Assembly: GCF_024500045.1 (NCBI RefSeq)
Contig: NZ_JTEO01000006.1
Span: 62,001 to 126,000, forward strand
Source of the DNA: Methanolobus chelungpuianus
GTDB taxonomy: Archaea; Halobacteriota; Methanosarcinia; Methanosarcinales; Methanosarcinaceae
DNA length: 64,000 bases
Direction: 5' to 3'
The position numbers were made by a program, and so were the translations under genes. The notes below the pieces were generated by a model. That model was not told where the DNA came from and ran no database searches. It was given only the letters and a program-made list of their open reading frames with translations. This document shows, in pieces, positions 26,217-35,172 of this stretch; positions within the stretch are counted from its first letter, which is position 1; each line of letters begins with the position of its first letter.

Positions 26217-27023
26217 ATGAAATCAATACTTGAGTTGATATTCTCATCTGAGAAAAGAAAGAAGATGCTTTTACTTTTGCAGGGAGGACCCAGGGAAATG
26301 ACAGAACTCATGGAAGCACTGGATACGACCAGGCAGGTCTTGCTTCCCCAGGCTAAGATCCTCGCTGAAAAACACCTTATCCGAAGGACCGATGACAGTT
26401 ACGAACTGACGACCCTTGGAAGACTTGTTGTTGATGATATGCTGCCTTTGATCGGAACTGCCAGCCTGCTGGACAACGGATGCGACTATATGGGCACTCA
26501 CTATCTGGATTTCATCCCTCCTTACCTTCTGAAAAGGCTGCGTGAACTGGAGTCATGCAGACTGATCGAAGTCCCTTTGGCCCAGTTGTTCGATATAGAT
26601 GAGCGTTTCTTTGAGGAGGCTAAAAGGACTAAGTTCCTGTACATGGTCACTGCGTTTATGTTTCCTACCTTCGGGAAGATATTCTCCGAACTGGCGGCAG
26701 ATGATGTGGAGATCTCGGTCATCGTTTCAAAGGACCTTTATGAAAAGCTACTGCACGATAACCGAGAAGAACTTCAGGACCTGCTGGAAAACAGGAACAT
26801 TTCTTTTTACTCGTATCCTGAGAACTTTGACTTCGTGTCTTTCTCACTGACCGATCATAGTATCCTGCTGAGATTATTAACGCAGGAGGGCAACTACGAC
26901 AACAAGAAAATAATGTTCTCCAGTGACAGTGCACGCGAATGGGGCAGGGAGTTCTTTGAGCATTATAAAACAGACTCAAAAGAGATGAGCATGGAGAAAA
27001 TTCCCGACCGGACAAATGATTAG
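26217..27023 (+). CDS. FilR1/Msr-type regulator 2
   Basis: 268 residues. Winged helix at the N-terminus (ILELIFSSEKRKKMLLLLQGG, DTTRQVLLPQAKILAEKHLI, YELTTLGRLVV) and the FilR1 domain behind the conserved linker (YMGTHYLDFIPPYLLKRLREL; most paralogs have YWGTH, here YMGTH). The tail SKEMSMEKIPDRTND is longer than in the paralogs and lacks their usual PITxI ending. GCGGGGGAG lies close to the ATG. Binding targets are unknown; azlCD upstream is the nearest candidate neighbour. Confidence 0.9.
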   Translation: MKSILELIFSSEKRKKMLLLLQGGPREMTELMEALDTTRQVLLPQAKILAEKHLIRRTDDSYELTTLGRLVVDDMLPLIGTASLLDNGCDYMGTHYLDFIPPYLLKRLRELESCRLIEVPLAQLFDIDERFFEEAKRTKFLYMVTAFMFPTFGKIFSELAADDVEISVIVSKDLYEKLLHDNREELQDLLENRNISFYSYPENFDFVSFSLTDHSILLRLLTQEGNYDNKKIMFSSDSAREWGREFFEHYKTDSKEMSMEKIPDRTND

Positions 27024-27108
27024 ATAAACAATTCAAAAAAGGCTGCCAAGAAAAAAATGTCGAAGGTTTCCCTTCTTTGAATGCAAACCGGTTCTAGCTT
27101 ACACATTG

Positions 27109-27219
27109 TTACTTCTTTTTTGTTCCGCTGGAAGGATACGTGTGGTAAAGTACATCCTCATTAGAAGACTTGACCTCAGGTTTCTTGGATCCTCCCTTTC
27201 TCTGCTCCTTTACTACCAT
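27109..27219 (-). CDS. Small basic protein (36 residues)
   Basis: An ORF of 36 codons from ATG (27219) to TAA, preceded by a perfect GGAGGTGA ribosome site 5 bases upstream of the ATG. The peptide begins MVVKEQRKGGSKKPEVK and ends YPSSGTKKK; it is lysine-rich, has no membrane segment and looks disordered. AT-rich sequence with TATA-like TTTATATATTT on the minus strand (about 27335-27347) lies upstream. I do not recognise a family. The strength of the ribosome site is the main support. Confidence 0.55.
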   Translation of the reverse strand: MVVKEQRKGGSKKPEVKSSNEDVLYHTYPSSGTKKK

Positions 27220-27560
27220 ATATCTCACCTCCTAAGTGGCAAGAAATGCTGGTATTCATTTCTGCTTTTGCATTAACATGCAATATACCGGACACCGCTT
27301 GTTGATAGCTGTCGGTAGATAATATATACATATTCAAATATATAAATTTAATTTTAACAAAAAGACTAATGATACGTAAATCTTTAATCGATTAATTAGA
27401 ACCACTATGATCCTATCTGGACAGAGGCTGCTCTTGTTGGCATGGCAATAAACCTAAAAGAACAAACTGTTCCGGGAGTCAGAAGTACGGGGACAAGAAG
27501 ACTATTATACCTCTTCACATCATTTCTTACCTGAATACATATTGAGGGGACTGATAGATA
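27220..27560. other. Intergenic region
   Basis: AT-rich sequence carrying the likely promoter of the minus-strand small protein (about 27325-27350) and, near 27540, the short leader of the DUF2227 gene. Nothing else is supportable. Confidence 0.4.
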
Positions 27561-28031
27561 ATGCCGGACGGAAAAACGCATGAAGTCATCAATGCTGCAG
27601 TACTGATGGCCTCAATAGGAGGCCTGTATTACTTTTCAGCAGGATACGGAAATGCTGTGATTGCCACATACCTTGATACCTACACGATACTTACCTTTGC
27701 CGCAGCGTATATATTCGCAACGCTTTTCCTTAGCCCTGACCTTGACATTGACAGCAAGCCCTACAGGAGATGGAGGATGCTCAGGGTACTATGGTGGCCC
27801 TATAAAACAATATTCAAACACAGGGGCCTTTCCCATAATCCTGTCATCGGGCCCGTTTCCATAGTGCTGAACCTTGCATTGATAGTGGTTCCGCTGCTCC
27901 TGCTTGCAGGCGTTAGTCTGCAGAGCCTGCCTTCAGGCTCCGTTATAGCAGCCATAGCGGGTATTGTGCTGTCGATAGAGGTTCACATTATCTCTGATAA
28001 TGTCATCTCAAGGATGAAGAGTGCTTTTTAA
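27561..28031 (+). CDS. DUF2227-type membrane metal-binding protein
   Basis: 156 residues. Begins MPDGKTHEVINAAVL, with the His of GKTHE, then FLSPDLDIDSKPYRRW and FKHRGLSHNPVIGP, the His/Asp pattern that marks the DUF2227 (putative metal-binding) family related to membrane-bound metal-dependent hydrolases. Three or four membrane helices (about 12-28, 40-60, 95-118, 125-145). The final HIISDN keeps a further His. Activity unknown. Confidence 0.83.
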   Translation: MPDGKTHEVINAAVLMASIGGLYYFSAGYGNAVIATYLDTYTILTFAAAYIFATLFLSPDLDIDSKPYRRWRMLRVLWWPYKTIFKHRGLSHNPVIGPVSIVLNLALIVVPLLLLAGVSLQSLPSGSVIAAIAGIVLSIEVHIISDNVISRMKSAF

Positions 28032-28073
28032 TAAGAGGGAGGTCCAGTTCTTCTTTTTTGATTCTTACAGAAG

Positions 28074-28859
28074 CTATAGTTTTGTTATTGGTACGGAATC
28101 CTTCATGTAATGATCAAAAAGGTCTCTGGCCCACTGGTGTGCCCTGGGAGTACAGCAGGCCAGCTGCTTGTTGCAGAACGTGTTGTCCCTTGAGAAGAGC
28201 CTTAAGACAAAGCAGCTGTCATTAATGGCCAGGGACAGCAGCTTCATTTCTTTTTCATGGAGACAACATCTCATCTTACCACCTGTAATAAACCTCTCGG
28301 TCACTTCATGCAATTCCTCTTTGAGTTTTTTCAGCACATCCTTGCTGACTATGATGTATACATCTATATTTCTCTGTAAGAACTGATCGATGATTGAAGG
28401 GAGACTGGGGTGCATAAAATTGAATATGAAGTATAGGGAACTGCTCCTATATGCCATTTCGAGGAAGTCCCTGTTGACCTCATATGTGTCCACAAGACTG
28501 GGTTCTGTTACCGTGCACTCCCTGATATCGCCAATACGGTCCAGCAGGTGAGGCGGGATAAAACCAAGATCGTGGGTGCCCCAGTAATCCAGATTCACTC
28601 CCATAACTTCAGCTTTATCGATCAGAGGGATTATCTCAGCGACCAATAGCTCTCCGATCGCTGTCAGTTCATAAGAGTCGTTCCTGTGAGTAACAAGATG
28701 ATGCTCTTCAAGCACTTTTGCCTGCGGGAGCAATGCCTGCCTGGTGGTATCAAGAGAGCTGAGAATATCTCCCATTTCCATCTTTCCTTCCCGCAGTAGC
28801 AAGAGCATATCCTTCCTTTTCTCGGAAGCGAATATCACATCTACCAGCATTTTCCTCAT
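28074..28859 (-). CDS. FilR1/Msr-type regulator 3
   Basis: 261 residues, starting MRKMLVDVIFASEKRKDMLLLL. Winged helix with DTTRQALLPQAKVLEEHHLV and YELTAIGELLV; FilR1 linker YWGTHDLGFIPPHLLDRIGDI. The sensor part has unusual Cys residues (KMRCCLHEKEM, CNKQLACCTP). It ends YMKDSVPITKL. Tandem and same orientation with copy 4 at 29025, 165 bases apart. A TATA-like AAGTATAAATAG precedes it on the minus strand (about 28955), next to a TTTAGGC-containing half site also seen before copy 7. Confidence 0.92.
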   Translation of the reverse strand: MRKMLVDVIFASEKRKDMLLLLREGKMEMGDILSSLDTTRQALLPQAKVLEEHHLVTHRNDSYELTAIGELLVAEIIPLIDKAEVMGVNLDYWGTHDLGFIPPHLLDRIGDIRECTVTEPSLVDTYEVNRDFLEMAYRSSSLYFIFNFMHPSLPSIIDQFLQRNIDVYIIVSKDVLKKLKEELHEVTERFITGGKMRCCLHEKEMKLLSLAINDSCFVLRLFSRDNTFCNKQLACCTPRAHQWARDLFDHYMKDSVPITKL

Positions 28860-29024
28860 TTACGGCAAGTCCCCTCAGGCAAGTTTGATCCCATTTCACC
28901 CACACCCATGATTATATGAGAAACGACATTTAGGCAAAACGAAATGCTGCTATTTATACTTAATGGGAACAGAATATGTCATTATTCATGAGAGTAACTG
29001 ATGCTTGCTGCCAGATGGCATTGG

Positions 29025-29810
29025 TCATATATCAGTTATCCGTGCCGCTCCCTTCAGATAATGTTCAAACAGTTCCCTTGCCCAGCCTACTGCTTCCTGA
29101 TCGAAGGATATGAGATGTTTGAAATCATACCGTCCTGTGTCTGTCAGCGGACTCATCCTCATGTAGAGGTCATTATAGGCAAAGGACATGAACTTCATCT
29201 CCTCCCCGTATACCCAAAGCTGGAAGAACTCACTTCCTATCATGCTATCAAGCACTTCACCTACATTGGTTCTGCTCTTTTCCACCATGTCCTCAGAGGC
29301 GATGACACGCACACTTATTCCCGCCCGGATGAGATCAGCAAACAGCCCAATGAATTGAGGATGATAGAATATAGTGGCTATATTAAGTGATTTCGACTTT
29401 ATGGAAGTTTCATAGAAATCTTTCATGAGGTCGTGCAGGTCTATAACAGAAGGATTCACTATCGTGCTGTTCCTTATCTCACCGATCCTTTCCAGAAGAC
29501 GGGGCGGGATAAAATTCAGGTCATGAGTTCCCCAGTAATCAGTATCGATCTCAAGTGCCTTGACGGTACCCAGAAGGTAAGGCATTCTCTCAACCACCAG
29601 ATGCCCGATAGTTGTCAGTTCGTAAGAATCATCTGTCCGGCCGACAAGCTGATGCTCCTCCAAAATCCTTATCTGCGGGAGCAAAGCCTGCCTTGTCGTC
29701 TTCATAGAATCAAGCAGTACTTCAGTTCTTTGCGGACCATCCTGCAGCAACAGAAGGACATTCTTCCTTTTATCTGATGCAAATATCACGTCAAGTAAAG
29801 GCTTTCTCAT
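29025..29810 (-). CDS. FilR1/Msr-type regulator 4
   Basis: 261 residues from the ATG giving MRKPLLDVIFASDKRKN, aligned with all paralogs; an upstream in-frame ATG (29852) adds 14 residues and lies 25 bases after a TATA-like TTTATAAATACT (about 29869-29880), so the longer form is possible. Winged helix (MKTTRQALLPQIRILEEHQLV, YELTTIGHLVV) and FilR1 domain (YWGTHDLNFIPPRLLERIGEI). Faces RNA element C across a 220-base divergent region. Confidence 0.91.
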   Translation of the reverse strand: MRKPLLDVIFASDKRKNVLLLLQDGPQRTEVLLDSMKTTRQALLPQIRILEEHQLVGRTDDSYELTTIGHLVVERMPYLLGTVKALEIDTDYWGTHDLNFIPPRLLERIGEIRNSTIVNPSVIDLHDLMKDFYETSIKSKSLNIATIFYHPQFIGLFADLIRAGISVRVIASEDMVEKSRTNVGEVLDSMIGSEFFQLWVYGEEMKFMSFAYNDLYMRMSPLTDTGRYDFKHLISFDQEAVGWARELFEHYLKGAARITDI

Positions 29811-30027
29811 GTAAGGTGCTTCCTGTAGCGCAGCAATCTCCTTTAACCCCATAATAAGTATGTAAGTGGTAGTATTTATAAAAGCCCATTAATGTAAAGC
29901 AAGCACAGCTTTTATTTTAAGAACAGGGCTGAAATTGTAACGGCGCTGAAACTTCGCTTTCAGATTAAACATAACGCCGTTCGTAAGATTAAGAGGGATT
30001 TAGGTTAAATAAAAAACAACTACCAGG

Positions 30028-30165
30028 TATTGCGGGTCGTGGGGAAATAAACCGCAAATCGGGAGTGGAGTAGCAGAGAGATGCTGGGGAACATCCCGGA
30101 TTCGTCAGGAAGGAGGAGCCTTAAAGCGTGGTGGTTTCCGGGCGCCTCACCTTACCTTCAGATTT
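30028..30165 (+). ncRNA. Repeated structured RNA element, copy C
   Basis: TATA box TTAAATAA at 30005-30012. P1 GCGG/CCGC (30032-30055). P2 GATGCT-GGGG-AACATC (30080-30095), with one C-A mismatch. P3 GAGGAGCC (30113-30120) with GGCGCCTC (30141-30148), one mismatch, around TTAAAGCGTGGTGGTTTCC. U-rich tail ATTTTACTCTTTTCAT follows. Similarity with copy D continues past the tail to about 30215. The MarR-like gene starts 205 bases downstream with its own promoter, so this is probably a separate transcript. Confidence 0.75.
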
Positions 30166-30334
30166 TACTCTTTTCATGCTAAACTGTAGCATTCCTATAT
30201 AGACTAATCCTGTTGTCTAGGTCTTATCCTTTTAACCTTAAGCTCAATTCCCGGCAATTACCTGGAAAGCATACTATTCCGAGATTTCCATGCCGGTTTC
30301 TGGTGATACCTGACAGGTGCCGAAAGGCTTATAA

Positions 30335-30353
30335 TTAGGTAAAGACTAACTAA
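30335..30353. promoter_or_regulatory. Operator-like sequence before the MarR-like gene
   Basis: TTAGGTAAAGACTAACTAA, an imperfect palindrome (TTAGKTA half sites), lies 17 bases before the MarR-like ATG and directly after a TATA-like CTTATAAT. The sequence before lon at 30810 is the same at 16 of 19 positions. Confidence 0.6.
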
Positions 30354-30369
30354 TGGTCCGGATGAAAAT

Positions 30370-30789
30370 ATGATGGATAAAAAAGAGCATTTATTGGCGG
30401 TCTTTGAGAGACTGCTCAGTATCAGGAATGAATGCTCTTGTGAGATCCTGTCTTCATGCGGGCTTCCGGATATTACCGTGAAGCAGATAGGATACCTGAA
30501 AGTCATAGACGAACATGGGAAAGTGACATTCAGCAGCCTTGCAAAGATCACCCAAAACTCAAAGCCTACCATTTCGGAGATGGTAAACAGATTCGTTCAG
30601 ATGGAATGTGTGTACAGGGAAAGATCCCCCAATGACGGCAGGATATTCTATATTCGCCTGACAGAGAAAGGGCAGATGATAGCCCGTTCAGATGAGAGTG
30701 CCTTGCTGAGGCTTATTGAAAGGATGACGGATTCGCTGGATGAGAGAGAAATGAATACCCTGGTGCGTATATTAAGGAAAGTGGAATGA
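30370..30789 (+). CDS. MarR-family transcriptional regulator
   Basis: 139 residues: dimerisation helix (DKKEHLLAVFERLLSIRNE), winged helix with LPDITVKQIGYLKVI, FSSLAKITQNSKPTISEMVNRFVQMECV (recognition helix) and the wing RSPNDGRIFYIRLTEKG, then a C-terminal helix. MarR proteins usually repress neighbouring genes and release DNA on binding a ligand or oxidant; the two Cys in NECSCEILSSC could be a redox switch, though this is only a possibility. The same operator-like sequence lies before it and before lon. Confidence 0.9.
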   Translation: MMDKKEHLLAVFERLLSIRNECSCEILSSCGLPDITVKQIGYLKVIDEHGKVTFSSLAKITQNSKPTISEMVNRFVQMECVYRERSPNDGRIFYIRLTEKGQMIARSDESALLRLIERMTDSLDEREMNTLVRILRKVE

Positions 30790-30809
30790 GTTTTATTTTC
30801 CACTGATAG

Positions 30810-30828
30810 TTAGGTCAAGTATAACTAA
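30810..30828. promoter_or_regulatory. Operator-like sequence before lon
   Basis: TTAGGTCAAGTATAACTAA matches the MarR-gene copy at 30335 at 16 of 19 positions. It overlaps a TATA-like GTATAACTAA, so a bound protein would block the lon promoter. The lon ATG follows 27 bases later. Confidence 0.6.
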
Positions 30829-30855
30829 GCAATTGTAACAATTAAGTGAGTGATA

Positions 30856-33234
30856 ATGTATTTCCAACTGACTAAAGAAAACAGAGAGGGTCTTGTGATC
30901 CCTCTCTTTGAGATGGTCGTTTACCCGGGAAGCCAGACAAAGTTCCTGGCTGACAGGAACACCGGGGAAATAATGCTGAAGGAGATGGAAGATAACAGTT
31001 CTGCCTATGCAGTAGGACTGACCCTGAAAAAGGGTGCGAAGCTCCCGGACCTGTCAGAGGACAGCCTGTATAAGACAGGGAACCTGCTTGAGATCAAATC
31101 GGTCCAGGCTGCAGATGAGGGATATGTGATCGTGGCGAAGTCTGTCCAGAGAATAAAGGCTGCTTCCATATACCAGAAGGAAGGACTGCTCTATGCAACA
31201 TACAGGCCTGTCCCGGATATTGATGACCTTGATGAGGATTTCAGGGAAAAGCTGATGGCTGACGTGAAAAAGACAGTTCATGAGATAGGTGACCGCTTCC
31301 AGGGAGCCGGCCAGTTCACGAGGCTGGTAGAGAAAATGGATTCCATTGACCAGATAATGGGATTCGTAATGCCCTACATGCCAATCGAGCTGGAGGAAAA
31401 GCAGGATCTGCTGGAGACTGTCTCTGCCCGCGAGCGTTACCTGACATTCCTCTATGTCCTGACGAACCAGAAAGAGAACATCAACCTGCAGATCGAGGTG
31501 GCAAAGAAGGTGGCAGACAAGGTGAGCAAATCCAACAGGGAAGCCATGCTGCGTGAGCAGCTCAAGGTGATACAGGAGGAACTTAACGGAGCCGACGACC
31601 CTGTCTCAGGCGAGGGAGGATACAGGGAGAGGATCGAGAGTTCCACAATGCCTGACGAGGTAAAGAAGAAGGCATTCTCCGAACTGAAGAAACTCGAAAC
31701 TGGAGGACCTCATAACCCCGAGGGTTCAGTCATAAGGAACTACCTGGACCTTCTGCTTGACCTTCCGTGGACAGTGCAAGAGAAAAAGAGCATTGACATT
31801 ACAGAGGCCCGTCGCGTTCTCGAGAGCAACCACAACGGCCTTGAAAAGGTTAAGGAGAGGATCATCCAGCATCTTGCAGTGATGAAGCTCAGGCACGAGA
31901 AACAGGGTTCGATCCTGCTCTTCGCAGGGCCGCCTGGAACAGGTAAGACAAGCCTCGGTAAGAGCATTGCGGATGCCCTTGGCAGGGAATATGTCCGCGT
32001 GAGCCTCGGAGGAGTAAGGGATGAAGCTGAGATCAGGGGCCACAGGCGCACCTACGTGGGAGCCCTCCCCGGAAGGATCATACAGGGCATGAGGAAGGCA
32101 GGCACCAAAAACCCGGTGTTCATCCTGGACGAGATCGACAAGCTCTCAGCCTCCTACTCGGGAGATCCGGCAAGCGCCCTCCTGGAAGTACTGGACCCGG
32201 AGCAGAACAGCAGCTTCTCGGACCATTACCTGGAAGTTCCCTATGACCTCTCAGAGGTGCTCTTCATAGCGACTGCCAACTCCCTGGCAAGCATACCGGC
32301 ACCGCTCCTTGACAGGATGGAGATGATAGAGATCTCGGGCTACACGAAGAACGAGAAACTTTCCATTGCAAGGGACCACATACTGCCTGCTATACTGGAA
32401 GACCACGGCCTTGATGGGGATAAGCTGAGGATCGAGGACGATGCCCTGAAGGCCATCATCGATAAGTACACCAGGGAAGCGGGAGTGCGCGGACTGAAGA
32501 AGCAGCTTGCAAGAACTGCAAGGTTCGTATCCGAGAAGATAGTTTCAGGAAAGGCCGAGCTCCCCTGTGTGGTAAAGGCAGACATGCTCAAGGATATCCT
32601 CGGTAAAGAAATGATCCGGCAGGAAGAGGCCCGGAAAGAGAACGTGCCCGGAGTGGTTACAGGACTCGCATGGACTCCCTTCGGAGGGGATATCCTCTTC
32701 ATAGAGGGGACATTCATGCCAGGGACCGGTAAGCTCACGCTTACAGGCCAGCTTGGCGACGTCATGAAAGAATCGGCACATATCTCCCTGAGCCTTGTCA
32801 GGTCCAGGCTTTCAGGTACATCCAGCAGCTTCGACTTTGCCGCAAGCGATATCCACGTGCATGTGCCATCCGGTGCGACTCCCAAGGACGGACCTTCGGC
32901 AGGTGTGACCCTCTTCACGGCCCTGACCTCCATGATCACGGGCAAGGCGGTCGATCCCAGGCTTGCCATGACCGGCGAGATAACACTCAGCGGCGCAGTA
33001 ATGCCCGTGGGAGGCATAAAGGAGAAGGTGCTGGCTGCACACAGGGCTGGCATAAGGAAGGTCATCCTGCCCAGGGAGAACGAAAGGGACCTGGAGGATG
33101 TGCCTGAGGATGTCAGGAACGAGCTTAAGTTCGTAACTGTGGAGACCATCGAGGAGGTCCTGAAAGAGGCCCTGGGTATAGACATGCCCAGGACCCTTGT
33201 GTCCTATGCGGGGAACAGCTACGTCCATGCATGA
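30856..33234 (+). CDS. lon: ATP-dependent Lon protease, soluble LonA type
   Basis: 792 residues with the full LonA order: N-terminal substrate domain (residues 1-200; GLVIPLFEMVVYPGSQTKF), coiled helical region, AAA+ module with Walker A GPPGTGKTSLGKS and Walker B VFILDEIDKL, and protease domain with catalytic Ser in DGPSAGVTLFTAL (about 680) and Lys in GIKEKVLAAHRAG (about 722). There are no membrane helices, unlike the usual archaeal LonB. It degrades damaged and regulatory proteins. Start ATG 30856 (or GTG 30850). The shared operator-like motif suggests control by the MarR-like protein. Confidence 0.96.
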   Translation: MYFQLTKENREGLVIPLFEMVVYPGSQTKFLADRNTGEIMLKEMEDNSSAYAVGLTLKKGAKLPDLSEDSLYKTGNLLEIKSVQAADEGYVIVAKSVQRIKAASIYQKEGLLYATYRPVPDIDDLDEDFREKLMADVKKTVHEIGDRFQGAGQFTRLVEKMDSIDQIMGFVMPYMPIELEEKQDLLETVSARERYLTFLYVLTNQKENINLQIEVAKKVADKVSKSNREAMLREQLKVIQEELNGADDPVSGEGGYRERIESSTMPDEVKKKAFSELKKLETGGPHNPEGSVIRNYLDLLLDLPWTVQEKKSIDITEARRVLESNHNGLEKVKERIIQHLAVMKLRHEKQGSILLFAGPPGTGKTSLGKSIADALGREYVRVSLGGVRDEAEIRGHRRTYVGALPGRIIQGMRKAGTKNPVFILDEIDKLSASYSGDPASALLEVLDPEQNSSFSDHYLEVPYDLSEVLFIATANSLASIPAPLLDRMEMIEISGYTKNEKLSIARDHILPAILEDHGLDGDKLRIEDDALKAIIDKYTREAGVRGLKKQLARTARFVSEKIVSGKAELPCVVKADMLKDILGKEMIRQEEARKENVPGVVTGLAWTPFGGDILFIEGTFMPGTGKLTLTGQLGDVMKESAHISLSLVRSRLSGTSSSFDFAASDIHVHVPSGATPKDGPSAGVTLFTALTSMITGKAVDPRLAMTGEITLSGAVMPVGGIKEKVLAAHRAGIRKVILPRENERDLEDVPEDVRNELKFVTVETIEEVLKEALGIDMPRTLVSYAGNSYVHA

Positions 33235-33376
33235 TCGCCTGGAGCAGATCCTTTTACGGTCCTGACAGGCCGTAGAAGATCTCTTCCTGTTTTTTCCCCA
33301 TTTCTGTTATAAAGGGCTTGACTGTATGTTTTTTATATGTTGATGCTACAGTAAATACTAGTTTTGCCGGTCAGTG

Positions 33377-34876
33377 ATGCATATGGTAGGGAAAGCACCC
33401 AGTCAGGAGGGGAGTACAGGTCGTTCTGTGAAAGATACTGAAATACCTTCGCAGGAACCCGGCATATGCCAGACTGCTGATACCGTTATCACTAAAACGC
33501 AGAAGCAGCTTGTGCTTTTGATAGCGATACTGGCTGGTTTCATCACTCCTTTTGACGGCTCCGCAGTTAATATCGCCCTGCCGACCATCGGCGCGGAGTT
33601 CCATATGGACGCGATCGCTCTTTCCTGGGTAGCCACCGCGTACCTGCTCTCATCCGCAGTGTTCCTTGTGCCCTTCGGGAAGATCGCCGATATCTACGGG
33701 AGGAAAAAGGTCTTCCTTTATGGTATAACAGTCTTCAGCCTTGCATCCCTGGCAATGGTAATGGTGCCCTCAACGGAAATGCTCATCGGGGTCCGGGTTG
33801 TCCAGGGGCTGGGAAGTGCCATGATCTTCGGGACAGGAGTTGCGATCCTTACTTCAGTTTTCCCTCCGGGTGAAAGAGGAGCGGCCCTTGGCATTTATAT
33901 CACTGCGGTCTATGTCGGACTATCCAGCGGGCCCTTCCTGGGTGGTATAATGACCCAGCAGCTTGGATGGAGGAGCATATTCCTTGTGAATGTCCCCATC
34001 GGTATTGCAGCTATCCTGCTCATTCTCTGGAAGCTCAGAGGTGAGTGGGCCGAGTGCCGGGGGGAGAGATTTGACCTGGCAGGCTCTGTCATCTACGGCC
34101 TCTCAGTGGTTGCGGTCATGTACGGTTTCTCACTGCTCCCGGACATGCAGGGCTTTTCACTTATAGCGGCAGGGATTATCGGACTTATCATCTTTGCCCT
34201 TTATGAGTTGAGAGTGCCTTTCCCTGTCCTGGACATGAGGCTCCTGACAGGGAACAGGGTGTTCGCTCTCTCGAACCTTTCCGCGCTCATCAACTACAGT
34301 GCTACCTTCGCGGTGGCTTTTCTCCTTAGCCTGGACCTGCAGTACACCAAGGGTTTCACTCCGCAGGATGCGGGTTTTATTCTCATAGTCCAGCCGGTCG
34401 TTCAGGCTATCCTTTCCCCGGTTGCAGGCCGCCTGTCTGACAGGGTAGAGCCACGCTTTATTGCTTCTGCCGGGATGGCCTTTACAGCGGCAGGGCTCTT
34501 CATGCTTACCTTCGTTACGGAAACGACGTCTATCTATTACATCATACTCGCACTCCTGGTACTTGGGACGGGCTTCGGCCTTTTCTCATCTCCCAACACA
34601 AACGTTATCATGAGCTCAGTGGACAAGAAGTTCTATGGCGTTGCATCGGGCATGAACGGAACAATGCGACTTCTCGGGCAGATGCTCTCAATGGGTATCG
34701 CAATGATGATACTTGCCATTGTCACGGGTCCTGTAGTAATAACGCCTGAATACTACCCTCAGTTCATTGCAAGCATGCGTTATGCTTTCAGCCTCTTCAC
34801 AATATTCTGTATAGTGGGGATCTTTGCTTCACTTGCCAGGGGAAAAGTTGAGAGGGCGGCTCCTGCAAAAAGGTAG
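33377..34876 (+). CDS. MFS multidrug transporter, 14-helix DHA2 family
   Basis: 499 residues with 14 predicted membrane helices. ILAGFITPFDGSAVNIALPTIGAEF at helix 1 and LVPFGKIADIYGRKKVFLYG (motif A, helix 2-3 loop) mark the DHA2/EmrB-QacA group of proton-driven drug exporters; GPFLGGIMTQQLGWRSIFLVNVPIG is motif C in helix 5. The first 35 residues are hydrophilic. GTG at 33374 and ATG at 33377 and 33383 are all possible starts. It stands after lon, 140 bases apart, possibly with a separate promoter (TTTTTATATG about 33330). Confidence 0.93.
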   Translation: MHMVGKAPSQEGSTGRSVKDTEIPSQEPGICQTADTVITKTQKQLVLLIAILAGFITPFDGSAVNIALPTIGAEFHMDAIALSWVATAYLLSSAVFLVPFGKIADIYGRKKVFLYGITVFSLASLAMVMVPSTEMLIGVRVVQGLGSAMIFGTGVAILTSVFPPGERGAALGIYITAVYVGLSSGPFLGGIMTQQLGWRSIFLVNVPIGIAAILLILWKLRGEWAECRGERFDLAGSVIYGLSVVAVMYGFSLLPDMQGFSLIAAGIIGLIIFALYELRVPFPVLDMRLLTGNRVFALSNLSALINYSATFAVAFLLSLDLQYTKGFTPQDAGFILIVQPVVQAILSPVAGRLSDRVEPRFIASAGMAFTAAGLFMLTFVTETTSIYYIILALLVLGTGFGLFSSPNTNVIMSSVDKKFYGVASGMNGTMRLLGQMLSMGIAMMILAIVTGPVVITPEYYPQFIASMRYAFSLFTIFCIVGIFASLARGKVERAAPAKR

Positions 34877-34897
34877 ATGCAACCGGCATATACGTTA

Positions 34898-34969
34898 ATG
34901 GAGAAGCCTTTACCTGATGTCATATTCGCATCCGGGAAAAGAAAAGAGAAGTTATTTGAATATTTTTAA
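34898..34969 (+). pseudogene. N-terminal remnant of a FilR1 regulator
   Basis: ATG followed by 22 further codons encoding MEKPLPDVIFASGKRKEKLF, plainly the first 20 residues of the FilR1 paralogs (consensus MKKPLLDVIFASEKRK), then a stop after EYF. The winged helix and sensor domain are absent. This is a deletion remnant or the product of duplication by recombination. RNA element D starts about 200 bases downstream. Confidence 0.75.
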
Positions 34970-35172
34970 GGGATTCAATCACATTATCTGAGCCGGATTC
35001 CCGCCGGGTGCGTCAGAGCTAGGTAAAATGATGGTAAATGCTCAACTCGCTGTTTGAAATTTCAATGCCGTTAAAAGAACATTTCTTTTGTGAAAATCGT
35101 TCATGGGATCATCTTCAATAGAGGAAGGAAATTAATCAAGGTTCAGGTTAAATAAAAAAAGCAACTATCAGG

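Noticed and set aside
32340-33185. Minus-strand ORF inside lon
   Set aside because: Antisense Ser-rich shadow.
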